A stretch of 6,013 nt of DNA from JBJXHB01 sp046160725 (GCA_046160725.1 JBJXHB010000101.1:1-6013), one strand, 5' to 3'; counted from the first letter of the stretch, positions 1 through 5,347 are shown. Numbers and translations: made by a program. The notes: generated by a model not told the origin, from the sequence alone.

Positions 1-1
1 G

Positions 2-589
2 GCCGGCATCCATGGCCTGCCGACCGACGCGCTGCCGCCGCTGCGCCGCGCCGGCCCGGCCCAGGAGCTGCAGAACCTGCGCGACTGGCACCGCGGCCAT
101 GGCACCGCGCGGCCGGTGTTCCAGCTGGCGATGGCCTGGCTGCAGGCCCGCCTGCCGGCCGAGCCGCCTGCGCTGGCGCTGGTGCACGGTGACTTCCGCA
201 ACGGCAACCTGATCGTCGCGCCGCAGGGCCTGGCCGCCGTGCTGGACTGGGAACTGGCCCATGTCGGCGACCCGGCCGAGGACCTGGGCTGGCTGTGCGT
301 GGCCAGCTGGCGCTTCGGCCGCACGGCGCTGACGGTGGGGGGCTTCGGCCAAGTGGACGACCTGGCGGCCGGCTATGCCGATGGCGGCGGCGTCTTCGAC
401 GCTGCGCGCGTTCATTGGTGGCAGGTCCTGGGCACGCTGCGCTGGGGCGTCATCTGCGAGAGCATGGTCCACGCCTGGCTGCACGGCGAGGCCGACAACC
501 TGGAACGCGCGGCGGTCGGGCGACGGGCCAGCGAGGCCGAGGCCGACCTGCTGGCCCTGATCGCGCCGCGCACGGCGGCCGCGGCCTGA
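2..589 (+). CDS. Phosphotransferase family protein (APH fold, ACAD10/11 N-domain type, LvaA-like), 5' truncated by window edge
   Basis: This is the C-terminal 195 residues of an aminoglycoside-phosphotransferase-fold kinase. The reading frame is open from base 2, so the true start lies to the left; family members are about 340-350 residues, so roughly the N-lobe is missing. Counting from the first visible codon, the catalytic loop VHGDFRNGNLIV (61-72) carries the Brenner motif H62, D64 and N69, and the metal-binding DWE follows at 82-84. The stretch LAHVGDPAEDLGWL after it is typical of the subfamily fused to acyl-CoA dehydrogenase in animal ACAD10/ACAD11. Known members phosphorylate hydroxyacyl-CoA or related substrates rather than antibiotics. 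The gene ends 5 bp before the DUF6285 gene, which is followed by an acyl-CoA dehydrogenase, the same order as lvaABC in Pseudomonas. The kinase call is firm. The 4-hydroxyacyl-CoA substrate is inferred from context only, and an antibiotic-resistance role is unlikely. Confidence 0.9.
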   Translation, partial: AGIHGLPTDALPPLRRAGPAQELQNLRDWHRGHGTARPVFQLAMAWLQARLPAEPPALALVHGDFRNGNLIVAPQGLAAVLDWELAHVGDPAEDLGWLCVASWRFGRTALTVGGFGQVDDLAAGYADGGGVFDAARVHWWQVLGTLRWGVICESMVHAWLHGEADNLERAAVGRRASEAEADLLALIAPRTAAAA

Positions 590-594
590 CCCCG

Positions 595-1035
595 ATGCAC
601 GACCTGCCGACCCCCGAGCAGATCCAGGCCGCGCTGGCGCGCCTGCAAGGGTCCGCCGACCCGGCCGATGCGCATGCGGCCTACATCGCCCGCGTCGCGG
701 CCAACCTGGGCGCGATCGCCCAGCGCCAGCAGGCCGAGGACCCGGCCGTCGCCACCGCCGAGGCGCAACGCCTGCGCGCGCTGCTGGCCGGTGATGCCCT
801 GCCGGACGACGACCTGCCGCGCCTCAACCAACGCCTGGCCGATGCCATCGCCAGCGGCCGCATCGGCCTGCACACGCCGGGCCTGGCCGGGCACCTCTGG
901 CAGGTCGCCCTGGCCAAGCTGGCGGTGGACCAGCCCGGCTATGGCGGCCACGGCGCGGGCATGGCGCCCGCTCCGGCGACCCCGGCCGCATCGGACCACG
1001 CAGCTTCACCTTCACCTGCCCCAAGGAGGCCCTGA
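595..1035 (+). CDS. DUF6285-type small protein (LvaB-like partner of the phosphotransferase)
   Basis: A 146-residue soluble protein with no signal peptide or membrane segment. I assign it to the DUF6285 family from its position between the kinase and the ACAD gene, and from its conserved-looking core: an opening helix (PTPEQIQAALARL, 5-17), the segment AAYIARVAANLGAIAQRQ (28-45), and a C-terminal helix LWQVALAKLAVDQPGY (101-116). In Pseudomonas the protein in this slot, LvaB, is reported to be needed for LvaA kinase activity, so an accessory kinase subunit is the best guess. The ATG at 595 is 5 bp after the kinase stop with no good Shine-Dalgarno, which suggests translational coupling. Residues 119-146 are a low-complexity Ala/Pro/Ser tail whose last codons contain the ribosome site of the next gene. 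The stop overlaps the next start by one base (TGATG). No catalytic motif is visible; family membership is from memory, not a profile search. Confidence 0.75.
   Translation: MHDLPTPEQIQAALARLQGSADPADAHAAYIARVAANLGAIAQRQQAEDPAVATAEAQRLRALLAGDALPDDDLPRLNQRLADAIASGRIGLHTPGLAGHLWQVALAKLAVDQPGYGGHGAGMAPAPATPAASDHAASPSPAPRRP
1023..1029 (+). promoter_or_regulatory. Strong ribosome binding site for the acyl-CoA dehydrogenase gene
   Basis: AAGGAGG lies 5 nt before the ATG at 1035 and is a near-perfect anti-16S match. It lies inside the last codons of the upstream DUF6285 gene and fixes the start of the dehydrogenase. It is the best Shine-Dalgarno in the window, so the dehydrogenase may be translated more strongly than the two genes before it. 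Confidence 0.8.
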
Positions 1036-2300
1036 TGGACTTCAACCTGCCCCCGGACCTGGTGGCCTACCTGGCCGAGCTGGATGCCTTCATCGAGCGC
1101 GAGATCCGGCCATTGGAGGCCGCTGACGACAACATCCGCTTCTTCGACCACCGGCGCGAATGGGCGCGCACCGACTTCGACGGCGGCGGCCTGCCGCGCC
1201 AGGAGTGGGAGCAGTTGCTGCGCGCGGCCCGCCGCCGCGCCGACGCCGCCGGGCACTGGCGCTTCTCGCTGCCGCGGGCCTATGGCGGGCGCGACGGCAG
1301 CCACCTGTGGATGGCGGTGATCCGCGAGCACCTGGCCGCGCGCGGCCTGGGCCTGCACAACGACCTGCAGACCGAGCACAGCATCGTCGGCAACCTGCCG
1401 CTGGTGCTGGTGCTGCGCGACTTCGGCACGCCCGAGCAGCAGCAGGCGTTGATACCCGGTGTGTTCGACGAGACCATGAAGATGAGCTTCGGCCTGACCG
1501 AGCCGGAGCATGGCTCGGACGCCACCCACATGGACACCCGCGCGGTGCGCGAGACCCGGGGCGGGCGCGGCGGCTGGCGCATCGACGGCCAGAAGATGTG
1601 GACCACCGGCATGCACATCGCCAGCCACTGCCTGGTCTTCGCGCGCACCTCCGGCGCACCCGGTGACGCCCGCGGCATCACGGCGCTGATCGTGCCGACG
1701 GCGACGCCGGGCGTGAAGGTCGAGGAGTACTACTGGACCTTCAACATGCCCACCGACCATCCTCGGGTCAGCTTCACCGACGTGTGGGTGGACGACGGCG
1801 CGCTGCTGGGCGAGGAGGGCCGCGGCCTGGCCGCAGCGCAGCACTTCGTGCACGAGAACCGCATCCGCCAGGCGGCATCCAGCCTCGGCGCGGCCGACTA
1901 CTGCGTGCGCGAAAGCGTGGCCTATGCGCGCCAGCGCAAGCCCTTCGGCAAGCCGCTGGCGGCCAACCAGGGCATCCAGTTCCCGCTGGTCGAGCTGGCC
2001 ACGCAGGTCGAGATGCTGCGCCTGCTGATCCGGAAGACGGCCTGGCAGATGGACCAGATGCCCAAGCCCGAGGTCGAGCACCGGCTCTCGGACAAGGTGT
2101 CGATGTGCAACTACTGGGCCAACCGTCTGGTATGCGAGGCGGCCGACCGCGCCATGCAGGTGCACGGCGGCCTGGGCTATTCAAGGCACAAGCCCTTCGA
2201 GCACATCTATCGCCACCACCGCCGCTACCGCATCACCGAGGGCAGCGAGGAGATCCAGATGCGCAAGGTGGCCGGGAATCTGTTCGGCTTCCTGGGGTAG
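1035..2300 (+). CDS. Acyl-CoA dehydrogenase family protein (LvaC-like)
   Basis: A complete 421-residue cytosolic FAD enzyme of the acyl-CoA dehydrogenase superfamily, which oxidises acyl-CoA thioesters at the alpha-beta carbons. The N-terminal helical domain (about 1-145) is followed by the FAD/substrate motif MSFGLTEPEHGSD (150-162) and the beta domain with GQKMWTTGMHIASH (185-198). The C-terminal helical domain has RKPFGKPLAANQGIQFPLVE (301-320), QVHGGLGYS (375-383) and RITEGSEEIQ (399-408). E402 sits where medium-chain enzymes carry the catalytic base, so a functional proton-abstracting residue appears present. Length and motifs are full; nothing suggests truncation. The start is set by AAGGAGG five bases upstream and a one-base overlap with the preceding stop. 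Because it follows an APH-type kinase and a DUF6285 protein, it may act on a phosphorylated acyl-CoA as LvaC or ACAD10/11 do. A simple fatty-acyl or branched-chain substrate cannot be excluded. Confidence 0.93.
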   Translation: MDFNLPPDLVAYLAELDAFIEREIRPLEAADDNIRFFDHRREWARTDFDGGGLPRQEWEQLLRAARRRADAAGHWRFSLPRAYGGRDGSHLWMAVIREHLAARGLGLHNDLQTEHSIVGNLPLVLVLRDFGTPEQQQALIPGVFDETMKMSFGLTEPEHGSDATHMDTRAVRETRGGRGGWRIDGQKMWTTGMHIASHCLVFARTSGAPGDARGITALIVPTATPGVKVEEYYWTFNMPTDHPRVSFTDVWVDDGALLGEEGRGLAAAQHFVHENRIRQAASSLGAADYCVRESVAYARQRKPFGKPLAANQGIQFPLVELATQVEMLRLLIRKTAWQMDQMPKPEVEHRLSDKVSMCNYWANRLVCEAADRAMQVHGGLGYSRHKPFEHIYRHHRRYRITEGSEEIQMRKVAGNLFGFLG

Positions 2301-2418
2301 GCAGGCCGCGGGACGGCGCCTGGCCTGGGTCAAGCGGGCCGTGGTTGCCGTGGCGGCGGTCATGAAACCGTCTCGCAGCCGCCGCAGACTGGGTCTCCCC
2401 ACAACGGAGTGAGACCCG
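2301..2418 (+). other. Intergenic leader between the acyl-CoA dehydrogenase and GDPD genes
   Basis: This 118-bp gap holds no ORF of note. It contains a small dyad, CGGT at 2357-2360 with ACCG at 2367-2370, flanked by GGCGGC (2352-2357) and GCCGCC (2378-2383). These could form a weak stem at the end of the upstream operon, but there is no T-run. A GG-N10-GC pattern at 2321-2335 weakly resembles a sigma-54 promoter. No convincing -35/-10 pair was seen. The last 29 bases form the hairpin described separately. Confidence 0.4.
2390..2418 (+). promoter_or_regulatory. Hairpin presenting the ribosome binding site of the GDPD gene
   Basis: GGGTCTC (2391-2397) pairs perfectly with GAGACCC (2411-2417), and a T-G wobble at 2390/2418 can extend the stem. 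The 13-nt loop holds the Shine-Dalgarno GGAG (2406-2409), 9 nt before the ATG at 2419. The stem ends next to the start codon, so folding could affect ribosome access. The structure is read directly from sequence; a regulatory role is inference. Confidence 0.35.
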
Positions 2419-3636
2419 ATGAAGACCCTGCTTGCCCTTTCCGCAGTCGCCGCCGCCGCGACCCTCGGCGCCGCACCGGCCCATGCCTACAACACGCTGG
2501 ATGGCGCCGCGCCCCTGGTCATCGCGCACCGCGGCGCATCCGGCTATCGGCCGGAGCACACGCTGGAGAGCTATCGCCTGGCCATCCAGCTCGGTGCCAA
2601 CTACATCGAGCCCGACCTGGTCATGACCAAGGACGGCGTGCTGGTCGCCCGGCACGAGCCGATCATCGGCGGCACCACCGACGTCGCGCTGCGGCCCGAG
2701 TTCGCGTCCCGGCGCACCACCAAGACCATCGACGGCGTCGTGGTGGCCAACGAGTGGTTCGTCGAGGACTTCACGCTGGCCGAGCTGAAGACGCTGCGGG
2801 CCAAGCAGACGCGCGGCCGCAGCACGGCCTATGACGGCCTGTACGAGGTGCCCACGCTGGACGAGGTGATCACCCTGGCCAAATCGGAAAGCACGCGCCT
2901 GGGTCGCACGGTCGGCATCTACCCCGAGCTCAAGCACAGCACCTACATGAAGGGCGTGTCGCAGAGCCAGGGCCGGGGCGCCAGCTACTTCGAGGACCAG
3001 CTGGTGTCCACGCTGCACGCGGCCTATGGCAACACCCGCAACGCGCCGGTGTTCATCCAGAGCTTCGAGGTGTCCAACCTGCAGTATCTGAACAGCCGCA
3101 CCGACATCAAGCTGGTGCAGCTGATCGACGCCGACGACGTCAACCCGGACGGCTCGATGTCGTTGGTGGCACCCTATGACAAGCCCTACGACTTCGCGGT
3201 CGCCGGCGACCCGCGCACCTTCGCCGACCTGCTGACGACCGCCGGCCTGGCCTTCATCGCCGGCTATGCCGACGGCGTCGGCCCGTGGAAGCCCTACCTG
3301 GTGCGCACCGTCGCCGATGGCGTCGACCGCGACAACAACGGCGTGGTCAACATCAACGACCGGCGCGTGGACGGCAGCACGGGGGTGATCGAGGCGGCCC
3401 ACGCGGCCGGGCTGTTGATCCACACCTGGACCTTCCGCAACGACGCCAGCGGCTACGGCTTTGGCGACCCGGTGGCCGAGATGGCCTACTACATGCGGCT
3501 GGGCGTGGACGGCGTCTTCACCGACTTTGCCGACACCGGCGTGCTGGCCGTCGCGCAGGTGCCCGAGCCGGGCACCTATGCCCTGATGCTGCTGGGCCTG
3601 GCTGCGGTGGCCGGCGTGGCGCGGCGCCGCCGCTGA
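2419..3636 (+). CDS. Secreted glycerophosphodiester phosphodiesterase with PEP-CTERM sorting tail
   Basis: A 405-residue enzyme of the GlpQ/GDPD TIM-barrel family, which hydrolyses glycerophosphodiesters to glycerol-3-phosphate and an alcohol. Residues 1-23 are a signal peptide ending in AHA, so it acts outside the cytoplasm. The active site looks intact: HRGASGYRPEHT (37-48, with H37, R38 and E46), YIEPDLV (62-68, metal ligands E64 and D66), H79 in RHEP, E170 in YPELKH, and HTWTFRND (335-342). The block RRTTKTIDG (98-106) and the segment WFVEDFTLAELKTLRA (113-128) are typical of the secreted subgroup. Residues 303-314 (DRDNNGVVNIND) form an EF-hand-like loop. The C terminus is a PEP-CTERM tail: VPEPG (381-385), a hydrophobic stretch (about 386-400) and ARRRR. 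An exosortase would cleave this tail and tether the enzyme to the cell surface or matrix. The start is supported by GGAG at 2406-2409. The gene converges on a second PEP-CTERM gene. Function is firm at family level; the exact substrate is unknown. Confidence 0.95.
   Translation: MKTLLALSAVAAAATLGAAPAHAYNTLDGAAPLVIAHRGASGYRPEHTLESYRLAIQLGANYIEPDLVMTKDGVLVARHEPIIGGTTDVALRPEFASRRTTKTIDGVVVANEWFVEDFTLAELKTLRAKQTRGRSTAYDGLYEVPTLDEVITLAKSESTRLGRTVGIYPELKHSTYMKGVSQSQGRGASYFEDQLVSTLHAAYGNTRNAPVFIQSFEVSNLQYLNSRTDIKLVQLIDADDVNPDGSMSLVAPYDKPYDFAVAGDPRTFADLLTTAGLAFIAGYADGVGPWKPYLVRTVADGVDRDNNGVVNINDRRVDGSTGVIEAAHAAGLLIHTWTFRNDASGYGFGDPVAEMAYYMRLGVDGVFTDFADTGVLAVAQVPEPGTYALMLLGLAAVAGVARRRR
3325..3360 (+). 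other. EF-hand/dockerin-like calcium-binding loop inside the GDPD
   Basis: Residues 303-314 of the GDPD read DRDNNGVVNIND, which fits the DxDxNGxxxxxD calcium loop: ligands at positions 1, 3, 5, 9 and 12 are D303, D305, N307, N311 and D314, with Gly at position 6. It sits just before the final barrel strand and helix (GVIEAAHAAGLLIHTW). Calcium binding is inferred from the pattern alone. Confidence 0.5.
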
Positions 3637-3809
3637 GCGGCGACCGCCGCAAGTGAAAACGCCCCGCAGGCCATCGGCTGCGGGGCGCTCTGGGGCCCGA
3701 TGTCCGGGCCGGGCATCGGCCTTGCGTCGGCCGGTCAGGCCTTGCGGCGGCGGGCAACGGCGCCGACGCCGACCAGGCCCAGCGCCATCAGCGCGTAGGT
3801 GCCCGGCTC
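3565..3809. repeat. Inverted repeat formed by the two convergent PEP-CTERM tail-coding segments
   Basis: GAGCCGGGCACCTA at 3565-3578 is repeated exactly in inverse orientation at 3796-3809. The wider tail-coding segments, 3559-3633 on plus and 3741-3815 on minus (25 codons each), match at 57 of 75 positions by hand alignment. The repeat arises because two genes with the same sorting tail face each other; it flanks the terminator region. Confidence 0.7.
3656..3687 (-). terminator. Rho-independent terminator between the convergent PEP-CTERM genes
   Basis: CGCCCCGCAG (3660-3669) pairs perfectly with CTGCGGGGCG (3678-3687) across an 8-nt loop. Read on the minus strand, the stem is followed by TTTTCACTT (from 3659 downward), a classic terminator layout about 48 bp after the minus-strand stop. 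On the plus strand the stem is preceded by AAAA and followed by CTCTGGGG, so termination of the GDPD transcript there would be weaker. A second 6-bp stem, GGCCCG/CGGGCC at 3694-3699 and 3705-3710, lies in the same 98-bp gap. Confidence 0.8.
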
Positions 3810-4406
3810 CGGCACGGCACCGGCCACGAACGTGAAGTTGTCGAGGCCGAAGTAGGTCGACCCGTTCAGCGGCGAGCCAATCTCGGCATGGGTGATCAGC
3901 GAGCCGTTGCCAGTGAAGCCGAAGAAGTGCATGGACATGTCCAGCGCCATGCCGTCAAAGGTATCGCTGCTGCCGTCGGCGAAGTGCACGACGACATGGA
4001 CGTTGGGGGAGAAGGCGTTGGTGTCGAAGCCGAAGCCGCTGACGGCGCTGTCGAAGGTCACCGTCAGCGGGCCGTTGCCCTGCACGGTGTCCAGGAAGCC
4101 GCCGACAAACTGTGCACCGGCGTCGATGTTGAAGCCATATTCCGGCATCGGCAGCTGGACCGAATAGGTGACGCCGGCCTTGATGGTGCCCGGGGTGATG
4201 CCGATGCCCGGCAGGTTGGTCGCGCTGTTCAGCACGCCGGTATGGATCGGGAAGTGGTGGGTATCGGTGAAATCCTCGACCGTCACCGGCCCGCCAAGGG
4301 AGGCCTCGAAGCTGGCGCGGTCGGTATTGACGGATATCGTGGCCGCCATGGCCGGGGAGGCGAGGGCAGTGGCGATGGCCAGGCAGAGCAGGGAACGGTT
4401 GAACAT
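3735..4406 (-). CDS. PEP-CTERM sorting domain-containing protein of unknown function
   Basis: A 223-residue secreted protein. Residues 1-21 are a signal peptide (MFNRSLLCLAIATALA then SPAMA, cut before ATIS). The mature part is rich in Gly, Thr, Phe and Asp and looks beta-sandwich: FDSAVSGFGFDTN (118-130), VHVVVHFADGSSDTF (136-150), FFGFTGNGSL (161-170) and YFGLDNFTFVAG (185-196). This pattern is common among small PEP-CTERM proteins, with no catalytic motif visible. The only cysteine is in the signal peptide. The tail has VPEPG (198-202), a hydrophobic segment and RRRKA, so an exosortase encoded elsewhere should process it. An alternative in-frame ATG at 4418 would add MRPD. I prefer 4406 because the signal peptide then has a normal length, although no strong Shine-Dalgarno precedes either. 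A surface, matrix or floc role is the family expectation, not shown here. Confidence 0.9.
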   Translation of the reverse strand: MFNRSLLCLAIATALASPAMAATISVNTDRASFEASLGGPVTVEDFTDTHHFPIHTGVLNSATNLPGIGITPGTIKAGVTYSVQLPMPEYGFNIDAGAQFVGGFLDTVQGNGPLTVTFDSAVSGFGFDTNAFSPNVHVVVHFADGSSDTFDGMALDMSMHFFGFTGNGSLITHAEIGSPLNGSTYFGLDNFTFVAGAVPEPGTYALMALGLVGVGAVARRRKA

Positions 4407-4525
4407 GTCGGGTCTCATGGTGTCGGGTTGTCGAAGGCCGCATTCTGGCTGCGGTCCGGCCTGCTGCCGCCCCCGTGTCTGGGGGGTGTCGGTAGCGATA
4501 GCCCAGCCCGGCACGGCAGCGAGCG
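4407..4525 (-). other. Leader of the minus-strand PEP-CTERM gene
   Basis: This gap carries no gene. A CCCCC (4470-4474) / GGGGG (4481-4485) dyad with a 6-nt loop could form a small stem, and GACACC recurs three times on the minus strand. TGAGACCCGA (minus strand, 4417-4408) lies directly before the preferred start and is identical to the sequence abutting the GDPD start. No convincing -35/-10 or sigma-54 promoter was found. Confidence 0.35.
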
Positions 4526-4548
4526 TCAGTCCCGACGCTCGCTGCCGT
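4513..4548 (-). terminator. 15-bp perfect hairpin at the end of the ABC permease operon
   Basis: The arms at 4513-4527 and 4534-4548 are perfectly complementary over 15 bp with a 6-nt loop (4528-4533). The stop codon of the permease (4528-4526) spans the loop and arm, so the gene's last codons form one arm. No T-run follows on the minus strand, so it may act as a weak or Rho-assisted terminator, or as a 3'-end mRNA stabiliser. It separates the permease operon from the PEP-CTERM gene on the same strand. Confidence 0.6.
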
Positions 4549-5347
4549 ACAGCTGCGACAACACCAGCAGCACCGTCGTGACCACGATCATCAGGGTCGA
4601 GATGGCGGCGATGGTGGGGTCGATCTGGTCGCGCAGGGCGTTGAACATGTTGCGCGTCAGCGTGGAGTTGTTGCCACCGGCGATGAACAGCGCCAGGATG
4701 ACCTCGTCGAACGAGGTCAGGAAGGACAGCAGCGCCGCGCTCACCACCGCAAAGCGCAGCTGCGGCAGCGTGATGCCGATGAAGGCCCGCGCCCGCGACG
4801 CGCCCAGGCTGCGCGCCACCATCTCCTGGTTCAGGTCGTAGCTCTTCAGCGCCGCCGTCACCACCATGATGACCAGCGGCAGCGCCAGCATGGTGTGGGC
4901 CAGCACGATGCCCGCCAGCGAGTTGACCAGCTTGAGCTTGACATAGACATAGAACACGCCGATGGCCACCAGGATCACCGGCACGATCATCGGCGTCAGC
5001 ATCACGGTGTGGATGAAGCGCGCCGCCGGCAGCCGGGCCACGAACAGCCCGTAGGCCGCCAGCGTGCCCAGCGGCGTGGCCAGCAGCATGGTCAGGAAGC
5101 CGGCCGCAAACGAGGTGCGCGTGGCCTGCATCCAGCTGCTGGAGTCCAGGTAGTTGCGGTACAAGCGCAGCGACCACTCGAGCGGCGGGAACTCCAGGTA
5201 CTGCGAGCCCGAGAACGACATCGGGATGACGATCAGCGTGGGCACCACCAGGTAGGCCAGCACCAGCCCCGCCAGCGCGTACAGCCACAGCCGCTGGCGG
5301 TGGGTGACCTGCGTGGCGGTGGCCGGTGTGTCGAGCCAGCCGCTCAC
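4526..5347 (-). CDS. ABC transporter permease, polyamine-type (PotC/YdcV-like)
   Basis: A 273-residue inner-membrane permease, close to the usual PotC length. Six hydrophobic segments are visible at about 20-43, 80-104, 112-136, 144-167, 200-223 and 247-268. The cytoplasmic EAA loop that docks the ATPase is EMVARSLGASRARAFIGITL followed by P (175-195), with the conserved Gly at 182. The extracytoplasmic stretch SFSGSQYLEFPPLEWSLRLY (44-63) is typical of the second permease of spermidine/putrescine-type importers. It starts at a GTG whose GTGA overlaps the upstream permease's TGA by four bases. GGGGAG (minus strand, 5362-5357) lies 9 nt before it, which decides this start over the longer open frame. 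It would pair with the upstream permease to import a small cationic or related solute. The substrate is not determinable: polyamines are the default, and other solutes carried by this subfamily are possible. Confidence 0.92.
   Translation of the reverse strand: MSGWLDTPATATQVTHRQRLWLYALAGLVLAYLVVPTLIVIPMSFSGSQYLEFPPLEWSLRLYRNYLDSSSWMQATRTSFAAGFLTMLLATPLGTLAAYGLFVARLPAARFIHTVMLTPMIVPVILVAIGVFYVYVKLKLVNSLAGIVLAHTMLALPLVIMVVTAALKSYDLNQEMVARSLGASRARAFIGITLPQLRFAVVSAALLSFLTSFDEVILALFIAGGNNSTLTRNMFNALRDQIDPTIAAISTLMIVVTTVLLVLSQLYGSERRD

Noticed and set aside
2..589. Reading the APH-fold kinase as an aminoglycoside resistance gene.
   Set aside because: The LAHVGDPAEDLGWL stretch and the linked DUF6285 and acyl-CoA dehydrogenase genes indicate the metabolic ACAD10/11-type subfamily.
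939..2165. A 408-codon minus-strand frame antisense to the acyl-CoA dehydrogenase.
   Set aside because: It is rich in His, Gly, Ala and Arg with no domain signature, as expected from the complement of a GC-rich gene; the plus strand has a complete motif-bearing enzyme.
2233..3423. A 396-codon minus-strand frame antisense to the GDPD gene.
   Set aside because: Its His/Val/Asp-rich composition without motifs is a shadow of the GDPD gene, which has all active-site residues on the plus strand.
4440..4510. A possible sigma-54 GG-N10-GC match before the minus-strand PEP-CTERM gene.
   Set aside because: Only the two dinucleotides fit and the TGGCA/TTGC context is absent; such spacing occurs often by chance in GC-rich sequence.
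3888..4841. A 317-codon plus-strand frame across the minus-strand PEP-CTERM and permease genes.
   Set aside because: It crosses two well-supported minus-strand genes and two hairpins and has no recognisable domain.
3735..5288. A 517-codon minus-strand frame that joins a long upstream stretch to the PEP-CTERM protein, looking like a fusion.
   Set aside because: The upstream part is an out-of-frame reading of the PotC-like permease, whose true frame has clear membrane segments and an EAA loop. The signal peptide at MFNRSLL marks the real start at 4406.
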